From Bradyrhizobium zhengyangense (lineage in GTDB: Bacteria > Pseudomonadota > Alphaproteobacteria > Rhizobiales > Xanthobacteraceae): 64,000 bases of DNA. Numbering within the stretch: the first letter of the stretch is position 1; every line of letters begins with the position of its first letter. Below the pieces are notes generated by a model that saw only the letters and a program-made list of their open reading frames with translations, was not told the DNA's origin and did not search any database. Location: contig NZ_JAKLUA010000004.1 of the NCBI RefSeq assembly GCF_022012435.1, positions 1 through 64,000 on the forward strand. The letters run 5' to 3'. This document shows, one piece after another, positions 17,845 to 26,095 of this stretch. A program made the translations under genes and the position numbers.

Positions 17845-18789
17845 ATGCGTAGTTCGACAGTTTTTGCGACAATCATTGCGCTCGCAGCCGCCACTCCCGC
17901 GCTCGCCGACGACGTCAAGGTCGGCATCGGCATCTCCGGCTGGACCGGCTTTGCGCCGCTAACGCTGGCGAAGGAAGCCGGCATCTTCAAGAAGAACGGC
18001 CTCGACGTCACCATCAAGAAAATCCCGCAGAAGGACCGCCACCTCGCCATCGCCTCCGGCGACGTGCAGTGCGCGGCAACCACGGTCGAAACCTGGATCT
18101 CCTGGAACGCCAATGGCGTCGCCACCAAGCAGATCTTCCAGCTCGACAAGAGCTATGGCGCCGATGGCATGGCCGTGCGCAACGACGTCTCCTCGATCAA
18201 GGAGCTGAAGGGCAAGACGGTTGCGGCCTCCGCGCCCGGCACCTCGCCCTATTTCGCGCTGGCCTGGATGCTGAAGAAGAACGGGCTCACGGTGAAGGAC
18301 GTCACCGTCGTCAACCTCGAGCCGGCCGCCGCCGCGCAGGCCTTCGTCTCCGGCCAGAACGATGCCGCGATGACCTATGAGCCTTATTTGTCGACCGTGC
18401 GCGCCGCACCCGATAAAGGCAAGATCATCGCAACCACGCTGGACTATCCCATCGTGATGGACACGTTCGGCTGCACGCCCAAATTCCTCAGCGAGAACCC
18501 GAAGGCGGCGCAGGCGCTGGCCGACAGCTATTTCGAATCGCTCGAGATGATCGCCAAGGACCAGGCCAAGTCCTATGAGATTATGGGCGCCGACGTGAAG
18601 CAGACCGGCGAGCAGTTCGGCAACTCGGCAAAGTATCTGCGCTGGCAGGACAAGGCCGCGAACCAGAAGTTCTTCACGGGCGACTTCCTCGCCTTCAACA
18701 AGGACGCCACCGAGCTGCTGCTCGACATCGGCATCATCAAGGCAGCGCCGAAGGTCGAGGACCTCTTCGACGCCAGCTTCATCAAGTAA
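17845..18789 (+). CDS. NMT1/SsuA-type ABC substrate-binding protein
   Basis: A periplasmic binding protein of 314 residues, family of nitrate/sulfonate/taurine and thiamine-precursor binders. The signal peptide is MRSSTVFATIIALAAATPALA. The mature part shows the family opening GISGWTGFAPLTLAKEAGIFKKNGL and later AASAPGTSPYFALAWML. The start at 17845 has GAGGA eight bases upstream; an earlier in-frame ATG at 17749 is unlikely because it would push the signal peptide inward. Its place just after hutC suggests a substrate related to histidine catabolism, such as histidine, urocanate or an N-acylated amino acid. That is inference. Confidence 0.88.
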   Translation: MRSSTVFATIIALAAATPALADDVKVGIGISGWTGFAPLTLAKEAGIFKKNGLDVTIKKIPQKDRHLAIASGDVQCAATTVETWISWNANGVATKQIFQLDKSYGADGMAVRNDVSSIKELKGKTVAASAPGTSPYFALAWMLKKNGLTVKDVTVVNLEPAAAAQAFVSGQNDAAMTYEPYLSTVRAAPDKGKIIATTLDYPIVMDTFGCTPKFLSENPKAAQALADSYFESLEMIAKDQAKSYEIMGADVKQTGEQFGNSAKYLRWQDKAANQKFFTGDFLAFNKDATELLLDIGIIKAAPKVEDLFDASFIK

Positions 18790-18832
18790 GTCTCTCATGA
18801 TCGCTGGTCCTGCACAGACGCGGGACCAGCAC

Positions 18833-19633
18833 ATGATCGACCATTCGGATCACCTATCGATGCGTCCCCTGGATTCCGTGACATCGAAGCAGCGCGTGGC
18901 CTATGGCCTCGCCTTCTTCATACTGTTCGTCGCCCTCTGGTCCTGGGCGACCTTCGGTGGCCATGTGTCGAAGACCTTTCTCGCCAACCCGCTGACCATG
19001 GTGCAGGAAGGCTATGACCTGCTGGTCAAGCAAGGTTTTGTGTTCGACATCGGCATGACGATCTGGCGTGTCGTGGGCGGCTTTGCGCTCGCGGCCATCA
19101 TCGCCGTGCCGCTCGGCGTGCTGATGGGCGCCTACAAGCCGATCGAGGCGTTCCTCGAACCGTTCGTCTCCTTCGCACGCTATCTGCCGGCCTCGGCCTT
19201 CATTCCGCTGCTGATCCTGTGGGCTGGCATCGGCGAGTTGCAGAAGCTGCTGGTGATCTTCATCGGCTCGGTGTTCCAGGTCATCCTGATGGTCGCCGTC
19301 ACCGTCGGCGCGACCCGACGCGATCTGGTGGAGGCCGCCTACACGTTAGGAGCCAGCGACCGCGGCATCATCCGCCGCGTGCTGCTGCCCTCCTCCGCGC
19401 CCGAGATCGCAGAGATCCTGCGGCTGGTGCTGGGCTGGGCCTGGACCTATGTCATCGTCGCCGAGCTGATCGGCTCGTCCTCCGGCATCGGGCACATGAT
19501 CACCGACAGCCAGGCGCTGCTCAACACCGGACAGATCATCTTCGGCATCATCGTGATCGGCCTGATCGGCCTGCTCTCGGACTTCATGTTCAAGGCCTTC
19601 AACGCCTGGCTGTTTCCGTGGAGGCTCGCATGA
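18833..19633 (+). CDS. ABC transporter permease, SsuC/TauC type
   Basis: Inner-membrane permease of about 266 residues with six predicted spans. The coupling helix region reads EAAYTLGASDRGIIRRVLLPSSAPEI, typical of the nitrate/taurine/sulfonate permease family. I prefer ATG 18833, which has GGGAC seven bases before it, over the ATG at 18797, which has no ribosome site. The stop overlaps the ATPase start (ATGA), so the transporter genes are translationally coupled. Confidence 0.88.
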   Translation: MIDHSDHLSMRPLDSVTSKQRVAYGLAFFILFVALWSWATFGGHVSKTFLANPLTMVQEGYDLLVKQGFVFDIGMTIWRVVGGFALAAIIAVPLGVLMGAYKPIEAFLEPFVSFARYLPASAFIPLLILWAGIGELQKLLVIFIGSVFQVILMVAVTVGATRRDLVEAAYTLGASDRGIIRRVLLPSSAPEIAEILRLVLGWAWTYVIVAELIGSSSGIGHMITDSQALLNTGQIIFGIIVIGLIGLLSDFMFKAFNAWLFPWRLA

Positions 19634-20415
19634 CGGTCCTCAGGATCGAGCAGGTCTCGCGCACCTTCCCGGCGCGCCACGGCAATGCACCGACACGCGC
19701 GCTGGAGCCGACCGACCTCACCATCGGCAACAACGACTTCGTCACCATCCTCGGCCCGTCCGGCTGCGGCAAGTCTACCTTGCTGCGCATCGTCGCCGGC
19801 CTCGACCGTCCGACCAGCGGACGCGTCACGCTCGACGGTCGCGAAGTTACCGGACCCGGCGCCGATCGCGGCATGGTGTTCCAGTCCTACACGCTGTTTC
19901 CCTGGCTGACCGTGCGCGAGAACATCGCCTTCGGCCTGCGCGAACGCGGCGTGCCGGAGGCGGAGCGCAACAAGGTCGCCGACGCCTTCATCCGCCAGGT
20001 CGGACTTGCCGGCTTCGAGAACCACTGGCCGAAGCAGCTCTCCGGCGGCATGCAGCAGCGCACGGCGATTGCGCGTGCGCTCGCCAATGATCCAAAGATC
20101 CTGCTGCTCGACGAGCCCTTCGGCGCGCTCGATAATCAGACCCGCGCCCTGATGCAGGAGATGCTGCTCGGCATCTGGGAGCGCGACCAGAAGACTGTGC
20201 TGTTCGTCACCCACGACATCGAGGAAGCGATCTTCCTCGGCAGCCGCGTCATCGTCATGAGCGCCCGTCCCGGCCGTATCAAGGCCGAGATCGCCGTGGA
20301 CCTGCCGCATCCGCGCTCCTACAAGATCAAGACCACGCCCGAATTCGTTCAGCTCAAGGAACGGCTGGTCGAAGAAATCCGCACCGAGGCGCTGAAGGTT
20401 GCTGAACATGCCTGA
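19630..20415 (+). CDS. ABC transporter ATPase, SsuB/TauB type
   Basis: A 261-residue cytoplasmic ATPase energising the preceding permease. Walker A is GPSGCGKST at about residues 43-51, the Q-loop lies in MVFQSYTLFPWLTV, the signature is LSGGMQQR, Walker B is ILLLDEPFGALD and the H-loop is in VTHDIEEA. The translation start ATG 19630 overlaps the permease stop, and its own stop overlaps the start of the M20 hydrolase by eight bases. A larger in-frame opening reaching into the permease gene is not the real start. Confidence 0.93.
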   Translation: MTVLRIEQVSRTFPARHGNAPTRALEPTDLTIGNNDFVTILGPSGCGKSTLLRIVAGLDRPTSGRVTLDGREVTGPGADRGMVFQSYTLFPWLTVRENIAFGLRERGVPEAERNKVADAFIRQVGLAGFENHWPKQLSGGMQQRTAIARALANDPKILLLDEPFGALDNQTRALMQEMLLGIWERDQKTVLFVTHDIEEAIFLGSRVIVMSARPGRIKAEIAVDLPHPRSYKIKTTPEFVQLKERLVEEIRTEALKVAEHA

Positions 20416-21649
20416 CACCAAGCCGCACGCCAATGGGACGCGCGTTCTCGCCGATCTCAATGCTCTCCGCGCGCTCGGGACCTACAAGACTGGCGTGCAC
20501 AAGCCGACCTTCTCGGAACCGCACAAGCAGTCGCTGGGCTGGTTGCTGCAGAAGCTGCCTGACGCCGGGCTCACCGGCGCGATCGACGGCATCGGCAATA
20601 TCATTGGCACCAGTGCGAAGACGGGACCAAAGCTGCTCGCAGGCTCGCACCTGGAAAGTCAGAACTATGCCGGCTGGCTCGATGGGCCGCTCGGCGTCGT
20701 CTATGCGCTCGAGGCCGCGCGCGTGCTCAATGCCGATCCCACCGTGAAAGGCGCGGTCGAGGTGGCCGCGTGGGTCGACGAGGAAGGTCACTTCGGCAGC
20801 TTTCTCGGCTCGCGCTCTTATGTCGGTCAGGTAAGCGAGGCCGAGATCGACGCGGCGCGCGACCGCACCAATGGACGCCCCATGCGAGATGCACTCGGCG
20901 GCATGGGACTTACTGGACGTCCGCGCGTCGCCGCTGAGCCAGGACGGCACATCGGCTACCTCGAGGCGCATATCGAGCAGGGCGACACGCTCGAAAGCGG
21001 CAAACTCGCGATCGGCGTCGTAACCTCCATCGTCGGCATCTGGCAATACCGCATCACCTTCACCGGCGAGCAGAATCACGCCGGCACCACGCGCATGGCC
21101 GTGCGAAAGGATGCAGGGCTTGCGCTCGCAAAATTTTGCGTGGAGATCGACGAACGTTTCCCCGCCGCGCGCGGCCCGCGCACGGTGTGGACCACGGGCC
21201 GTATCACGCTCGATCCGGGCGCACCGAGCATCATTCCCGGCAGCGCGGAGATGCTGTTCCAGATCCGCGACGACGATCCTTCCGTCATCGCGCGGCTGGA
21301 AGGATTGCTGCGCAACATGGCGGATGAGGCTGGCACGAAGGGCCCCTGCACCGTCGCCGTGGAAAAGATCCGCACCGGCGCCCCCGCGATGATGAACGCC
21401 GGCTTCCAGGATGCGATCGAGGCCGCGAGCAAGGCCCTTGCCGGGGGACGATCGCTGCGCATGCCGAGCGGTGCCGGCCATGATGCGCAGATGCTCGCGA
21501 CCATCATGCCCGCGGGCATGCTGTTCGTCCCGTCGATCGGCGGCATCAGCCATCACTGGACCGAGAACACGGCGGACGCGGATATCGTCACCGGCGCGCA
21601 AGTCTTCGTCGACGCCTGCCGGCGGATTCTCGCCGACGGCACAGCCTAG
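20408..21649 (+). CDS. M20-family amidohydrolase, N-carbamoyl amino acid hydrolase-like
   Basis: A 413-residue zinc amidohydrolase of the allantoate / beta-ureidopropionase / N-carbamoyl-L-amino acid hydrolase group. Metal and catalytic motifs are present: GSHLES...GWLDGPLG, AAWVDEEGHFG, EAHIEQG and GISHHWTE, with the lid-domain NHAGTTRM. The first motif has Glu where HxD is usual. The start overlaps the ATPase stop by eight bases (ATGCCTGA), so it belongs to the transporter operon and probably acts on the imported solute. Given hutF next door and no hutG, it could remove the formyl group from N-formylglutamate. This is a hypothesis, not a call. Confidence 0.87.
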   Translation: MPDTKPHANGTRVLADLNALRALGTYKTGVHKPTFSEPHKQSLGWLLQKLPDAGLTGAIDGIGNIIGTSAKTGPKLLAGSHLESQNYAGWLDGPLGVVYALEAARVLNADPTVKGAVEVAAWVDEEGHFGSFLGSRSYVGQVSEAEIDAARDRTNGRPMRDALGGMGLTGRPRVAAEPGRHIGYLEAHIEQGDTLESGKLAIGVVTSIVGIWQYRITFTGEQNHAGTTRMAVRKDAGLALAKFCVEIDERFPAARGPRTVWTTGRITLDPGAPSIIPGSAEMLFQIRDDDPSVIARLEGLLRNMADEAGTKGPCTVAVEKIRTGAPAMMNAGFQDAIEAASKALAGGRSLRMPSGAGHDAQMLATIMPAGMLFVPSIGGISHHWTENTADADIVTGAQVFVDACRRILADGTA

Positions 21650-21732
21650 TCGAGCCACAGCAGGCCGAACGGCGAGGCCCAGATCAGGCCGACTTCTGTG
21701 AGCAAAAGGTAGAGCGGCGGACGCTCCTCCGC

Positions 21733-22623
21733 TCACCCGCTATCCACCACGCACTCAGCACCATCGATGACATACGCCGCGTGACGAAAATCCCTGATGG
21801 TGGCGAGCCTCTCGGCAGACCAATTCAGCAGCACGAAATATTTCGGCCGCCCTTTCAGCTCATTGGGATCGAACACCAGGATCGCGGGACGCCCATCGAC
21901 CTGCCCGGCCACCAGGTGCCAGTCGCTGATCTTCGAATAATTGCCGAAGTAAGTCGACACCTCGGCCTTGCCTTTCAGCCTGGTGCGGTTGACGAGCTCG
22001 AGCCTGACGTCGTCGGCGATCATGGCGCGGATCGCGTCGAAGTCGCGAGCATTGAAATGGCCGACATAGGCGTTGAGCCGCATCCGATCGGCGTCCGACA
22101 GGCCCGGCCGCGGCGCGTCGTCCGGCTCCTCACCGAACTCACGCAGCTGCGTGCGCCCGCGGTGCAGTGCGGCCTTCACCGCAGGCATGCTAAAATCCAT
22201 GATGTCGCAGACCTCGGCAAGCGAGCAGCCGAGCACGTCCATCAGGATCACACTGGAGCGCTGCGCCACCGGCAACCGCATGAAGGTGCGCAGGCTGGTC
22301 GCGGCAATCTGGCGGCTTTCCACCTCATCGAGCTGGCCGGCGATCATGTCCACCTCCTCAGCCGAATGCAGTGCCTCCTGCCGGTTGCGGCGACGCAGGA
22401 AATCCAGCGCGGTGTTGTGCGCGATGCGGAACAGCCAGCCTTGCGGATTGACGACGGGCGAGACTGATGGCAGCGCGTCCATCGCCTTGATCAGCGCATC
22501 CTGCAGCACATCCTCACCATCGATGACCGAGCCGACCATGCGGGCACAGTAGCGATGCAGCTTCGGCCGAATCCGCGCCAGCAGGGCCTCGATGTCGACG
22601 GTAGCCAGCGGCTCTGGCGCCAT
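21733..22623 (-). CDS. ECF sigma factor with C-terminal SnoaL-like domain
   Basis: A 296-residue extracytoplasmic-function sigma factor. Region 2 (about residues 12-80) contains GEDVLQDALIKAMDAL and WLFRIAHNTALDFLRRRNRQ. Region 4 (about 110-165) contains QRSSVILMDVLGCSLAEVCDIMDFSMPAVKAALHRGRTQL. The remaining 115 residues form an NTF2/SnoaL-like fold starting ADRMRLNAYVGHFNARDFDAIRAMIADDVRLE. Such C-terminal extensions occur in ECF41-type and related groups, where they regulate the sigma factor in place of an anti-sigma protein. I see no anti-sigma gene. It follows a small barrel-type protein by 20 bp, probably in one operon. Confidence 0.88.
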   Translation of the reverse strand: MAPEPLATVDIEALLARIRPKLHRYCARMVGSVIDGEDVLQDALIKAMDALPSVSPVVNPQGWLFRIAHNTALDFLRRRNRQEALHSAEEVDMIAGQLDEVESRQIAATSLRTFMRLPVAQRSSVILMDVLGCSLAEVCDIMDFSMPAVKAALHRGRTQLREFGEEPDDAPRPGLSDADRMRLNAYVGHFNARDFDAIRAMIADDVRLELVNRTRLKGKAEVSTYFGNYSKISDWHLVAGQVDGRPAILVFDPNELKGRPKYFVLLNWSAERLATIRDFRHAAYVIDGAECVVDSG

Positions 22624-22643
22624 TGCTCCTCCACCTCGCCTGG

Positions 22644-22952
22644 TCAGGACTCGTCCAGCATACGATAATTGCCGACGATCTTCACATCACGAACCAGCGG
22701 CGGCTCCGCGCAGCGGTCACGGATGCCGTCCTGGAACGCCTGAAACGCTTTCAGCTTCGGGATCGGGCTCGAGCCGTCTTCGGCCGCGGCCTCGACAAGA
22801 TGGATGAAGGTGTCATCCTCCAGCCGCAGCGTCAGATAGCGCACGCCGGCGGGCCCCGCCGCCTTCAATTCCGCGAATACGGCGGCAACCAGCTCGGCGT
22901 TCCGATCGGCCAGCTCCGGCTTGGCCTTGTATCTGATCAACGTCCTTCTCAT
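22644..22952 (-). CDS. Small dimeric alpha-beta barrel-like protein
   Basis: A 102-residue cytoplasmic protein. The pattern of a beta strand (RTLIRYKAK), a helix (ADRNAELVAAVFAELKA), then RYLTLRLEDDTFIHLVEA suggests the antibiotic-monooxygenase-like (ABM) fold, a dimeric ferredoxin-like barrel. No cofactor motif is apparent. It sits immediately upstream of the ECF sigma gene on the same strand. ECF sigma factors with SnoaL tails are often encoded beside small oxidoreductases or decarboxylases, so this may be a target or partner. A confident function cannot be given. Confidence 0.75.
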   Translation of the reverse strand: MRRTLIRYKAKPELADRNAELVAAVFAELKAAGPAGVRYLTLRLEDDTFIHLVEAAAEDGSSPIPKLKAFQAFQDGIRDRCAEPPLVRDVKIVGNYRMLDES

Positions 22953-23214
22953 TACGCGCTCCTCAGCTCATGTTGCGACCCAGTTGCTCGTCACGCGCCA
23001 TCGTCGACTTTAGCACGACCTTCCCGGAAGTCCGGGCCGCGATTTTCCCGGATCAAGCTCGCGTCAATGGCCGCGTCACCCCAAAGACGTTTGCCCGTTA
23101 CCAAAGGATTCGGTCCGCAAAAGATTATTTCCGGGCGCACCCTTTGCCTCGTTGGCCGCGTCTCACCCGCAGAACGCGCCGCGACAGGGCGGCGCGAGAC
23201 ACGGAGAGTGGGCA

Positions 23215-24621
23215 ATGCAGACCCCAACCGATCGCGCCGAGAAGAATTGGGTGCTTGGCGTCACCGCGCTGGCATCCTTCATGATGGCGTTGGACGCCAT
23301 GATCATTACGACGGCGTTCGCGGCCATCCGCGCCGATTTCGGCAGCCCGGTCGAGACGCTGCAATGGACCGTCAACGCCTTCAACTTGATCTTCGCGGTG
23401 CTGCTCCTGACCGGCGCCGCTCTCGGCGATCGCTTCGGTCGCCGCCGCATGTTCGCCGCCGGGATCGCCCTGTTCGTCGTTGCATCGGCCGCCTGTGCGC
23501 TGGCAGGCAACGCCGCCGCGCTGATCGCTGCCCGTGCGCTGCAAGGCGCCGGCGCCGCGCTGGTGATGCCGCTTGCGATGGCAATCCTGAGCGGCACGTT
23601 CGGCCGGGAGGAGCGCGCCCGCGCGCTCGGCATTTTCGGCAGCCTCACCGGCTGCGCGCTGATCATCGGCCCGGCCATCGGCGGCTTCATCACCGAACAT
23701 TTCGGCTGGCGCTGGGTGTTCTGGATCAACCTGCCGATCGGCCTGATCGCGATCGCCCTGGTGCGGACACGCTTGCGCGAAAGCTTCGGACCTACTGCCG
23801 CGTTGGACATTCCCGGACTACTGCTCGTTGCCCTTTCGGCGCTCGCGCTGGTCTGGAGCCTGTTGCGCGGCAATGCCGTGGGATGGACGAGCGCCGAGGT
23901 CATGGGCACGCTGATGTCAGGCCTGGTGTTCACGGCGGGCTTCGTGCTCTGGGAATTGCGCGCGGCCGCGCCGATGGTGCCGATGGGACTGTTTGCGTCG
24001 CGCGCCCTCGCCTCGGGCATGGCGGCAAGCGTGCTGTTCTACGCCGCAATGTATGGCGTGTTGTTCCTGCTGCCGCAGTTCCTGCAGACCACGCTGGGCT
24101 TCGACGCCTTCAGCGCCGGACTTCGCCTGCTGCCCTGGACGGCGACGCTGTTCGTCACCTCCCCGATCGCCGGCGCAGTCGTCAACAGGCTCGGCGAGCG
24201 GCCGCTGGTGGTGATGGGATTGTTGATGCAGGCGATCGGCCTCGGCTGGATCGCTGAGATCGCGAGTCCCGCGGTGACCTACTCCGCTCTGGTGGCACCG
24301 CTGGTGCTGGCCGGCGTCGGCGTCTCGATGGCGATGCCGGCCGCGCAGAACGCCATTCTAAGCTCGGTCGCGGTGGCCGAAATGGGCAAGGCGTCCGGCG
24401 TCTTCAACATGGGCCGCTTCCTCGGCGGCATGTTCGGCATCGCAGCGCTGGTGGCCAGCTTCTCGGCCCACGGCGGGGCCTACTCGGCCGCGCATTTCGA
24501 TAGCGGATTCGCCGCGGCGATGCGGCTTGCCGCAACGCTATCACTGGCCGGCGCGATTGCGGGATGTTTCCTGCCGGCACGGCGACGGGCCGCTGTCGCC
24601 GCCGCGCCGCAAGACGCGTGA
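23215..24621 (+). CDS. MFS drug exporter, DHA2 (EmrB/QacA) type
   Basis: A 468-residue inner-membrane proton antiporter with about 14 spans. Motif A appears as GDRFGRRRMFAAG, and motif C-like glycines as GCALIIGPAIGGFI. The early segment MMALDAMIITTAFAAIRADFG is typical of the DHA2 family. GGAGAG is eight bases before the ATG at 23215. It is a stand-alone gene, so there is no EmrA-type adaptor and export likely ends in the periplasm. Its substrates are unknown. Confidence 0.92.
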   Translation: MQTPTDRAEKNWVLGVTALASFMMALDAMIITTAFAAIRADFGSPVETLQWTVNAFNLIFAVLLLTGAALGDRFGRRRMFAAGIALFVVASAACALAGNAAALIAARALQGAGAALVMPLAMAILSGTFGREERARALGIFGSLTGCALIIGPAIGGFITEHFGWRWVFWINLPIGLIAIALVRTRLRESFGPTAALDIPGLLLVALSALALVWSLLRGNAVGWTSAEVMGTLMSGLVFTAGFVLWELRAAAPMVPMGLFASRALASGMAASVLFYAAMYGVLFLLPQFLQTTLGFDAFSAGLRLLPWTATLFVTSPIAGAVVNRLGERPLVVMGLLMQAIGLGWIAEIASPAVTYSALVAPLVLAGVGVSMAMPAAQNAILSSVAVAEMGKASGVFNMGRFLGGMFGIAALVASFSAHGGAYSAAHFDSGFAAAMRLAATLSLAGAIAGCFLPARRRAAVAAAPQDA

Positions 24622-24646
24622 CGCTTACAATGATGGGGTTTTGCGA

Positions 24647-25042
24647 TCAAGGCGTCCCGCTGACGCGCTTTTCAAGCTGCAACGTTCGCGCGACCAGGTC
24701 ATCCAATTCAAAAGACTGGGAGTCGAGAAATGCGACGGACCCATTGCCGGGATCAGCAGCCAGACGACGGGTCTCGGTCAAATGGTGTTTGAGCCAAGTC
24801 CTCTGCTCCTGCTGCAATTGCGCCCGCGTCTTGTCCGCGGACCTATGCATAAGGGTCTGATAGGCGGCATTCAGCCTCACGTCCCACTTATCGATCTCGG
24901 CTTTGCCGCAATCCGACATTTTGGAGGAAACGCCGTCGGCCTGGGCCACGCACGCATCGAACTCCGCATTCTGCTGCGCGCTTGCAGAAAATGCGGCGAC
25001 ATAGAGCGCTGCTGCCAAAACAAGAGATGATTTCCAGAGCAT
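24647..25042 (-). CDS. LprI-like lysozyme-inhibitor-family (DUF1311) secreted protein
   Basis: A 131-residue exported protein. The signal peptide is MLWKSSLVLAAALYVAAFSASA, followed by FDACVAQADG...KMSDCGKAEIDKWDVRLNAAYQTLM, which matches the DUF1311/LprI pattern of paired Cys followed by an amphipathic helix. Members include mycobacterial LprI, a lysozyme inhibitor, but most are uncharacterised. I chose ATG 25042 because the signal peptide starts there; a longer upstream reading has no secretion signal. The gene is convergent with the MFS exporter. Confidence 0.8.
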   Translation of the reverse strand: MLWKSSLVLAAALYVAAFSASAQQNAEFDACVAQADGVSSKMSDCGKAEIDKWDVRLNAAYQTLMHRSADKTRAQLQQEQRTWLKHHLTETRRLAADPGNGSVAFLDSQSFELDDLVARTLQLEKRVSGTP

Positions 25043-25288
25043 CGTAACGGTCTCATGCGTCTGTCTGCCGAAACCTGGCCCGCGTGTTATGGCTATTTCG
25101 CGACGACTTTGAAAGGCAACGACATTGGCATCGAGAGTCAAAGTGCCGCCACGATGGCAAAGCCGTGCTCTGCACGGCGCAGCCAATCGGCGCCGGTAAC
25201 AGCTGCCAGGGCACGACCATTGCGATCGCCTTGCTCCAGGCGGACAGGTCGGGCCGAACACCAAGCCCTTCCCGGCTACCCGCGGCAT

Positions 25289-26095
25289 TCAGGCGGAAGC
25301 CGCTGCGACTTCGATCGGTGCCCGAGCGCCGGTCATGAAGGCGACCGCATCCGACATTGTGTAGGCCTTGGGATCGATCACCGTGAGCCGGCGACCGAGA
25401 CGGTGGATATGGATGCGATCGGCGATCTCGAACACATGCGGCATGTTGTGGCTGATCAGGACGACCGAAACGCCTCGCCGCCGCACATCGAGGATCAATT
25501 CCAACACGCGACGCGATTCCTTGACCCCGAGCGCTGCGGTCGGTTCGTCCATGATGACAACGCGCGAGCCGAAGGCCGCCGCCCTTGCCACCGCCACGCC
25601 CTGGCGCTGACCGCCCGACAAGGTCTCGACGCGCTGGTTGATGCTCTGCACGGTCATGAGACCAAGCTCGGTGAGTTTCTCGCGGGCGATGCGTTGCATG
25701 GCCTTGCGATCGAGCATGCGGCAGATCGTGCCGAGCGGCCCGGCCCGGCGCAATTCGCGGCCGAGGAACATATTGTCGGCGATCGATAGGCTCGGCGACA
25801 GAGCAAGCGTCTGGTAAACGGTCTCGATGCCGGCCGCCTGGGCGTCGAGTGGCGAACGAAATGCGACCGTCTTGCCGGCGAGCTTGATCTCGCCTGAATC
25901 AGGAACGAGTGCGCCTGAGAGCGCGCGGATCAGCGATGATTTTCCGGCACCATTGTCTCCGATCACAGCCAGGATTTCGCCTGGATAGAGATCGAAGTCC
26001 GCATTGTCGAGCGCCGTCACACGGCCATAGCGCTTGTTGAGGCCGCGCGCCTGCAGGAGTGGCAATGCTCCGGGAACGTTCGATCCTGTGCTCAT
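25289..26095 (-). CDS. frcA: Sugar ABC transporter ATPase, FrcA-like
   Basis: A 268-residue single-cassette ATPase for a fructose-type importer. Walker A is GDNGAGKSS, the signature LSGGQRQG and Walker B VVIMDEPTAALG. The GDNGAGKSSLIRALSG variant is typical of FrcA, not of the double-cassette RbsA/XylG ATPases. I set the start at ATG 26095 because it overlaps the permease stop as ATGA; an in-frame ATG seven codons earlier is possible. It is the last gene of the frcBCA operon. Confidence 0.9.
   Translation of the reverse strand: MSTGSNVPGALPLLQARGLNKRYGRVTALDNADFDLYPGEILAVIGDNGAGKSSLIRALSGALVPDSGEIKLAGKTVAFRSPLDAQAAGIETVYQTLALSPSLSIADNMFLGRELRRAGPLGTICRMLDRKAMQRIAREKLTELGLMTVQSINQRVETLSGGQRQGVAVARAAAFGSRVVIMDEPTAALGVKESRRVLELILDVRRRGVSVVLISHNMPHVFEIADRIHIHRLGRRLTVIDPKAYTMSDAVAFMTGARAPIEVAAASA

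Noticed and set aside
19219..19629. N-terminal extension of the ABC ATPase into the permease gene
   Set aside because: The extension is Arg/His-rich shadow sequence; the ATPase family starts at 19630, where ATGA overlap and normal length agree.
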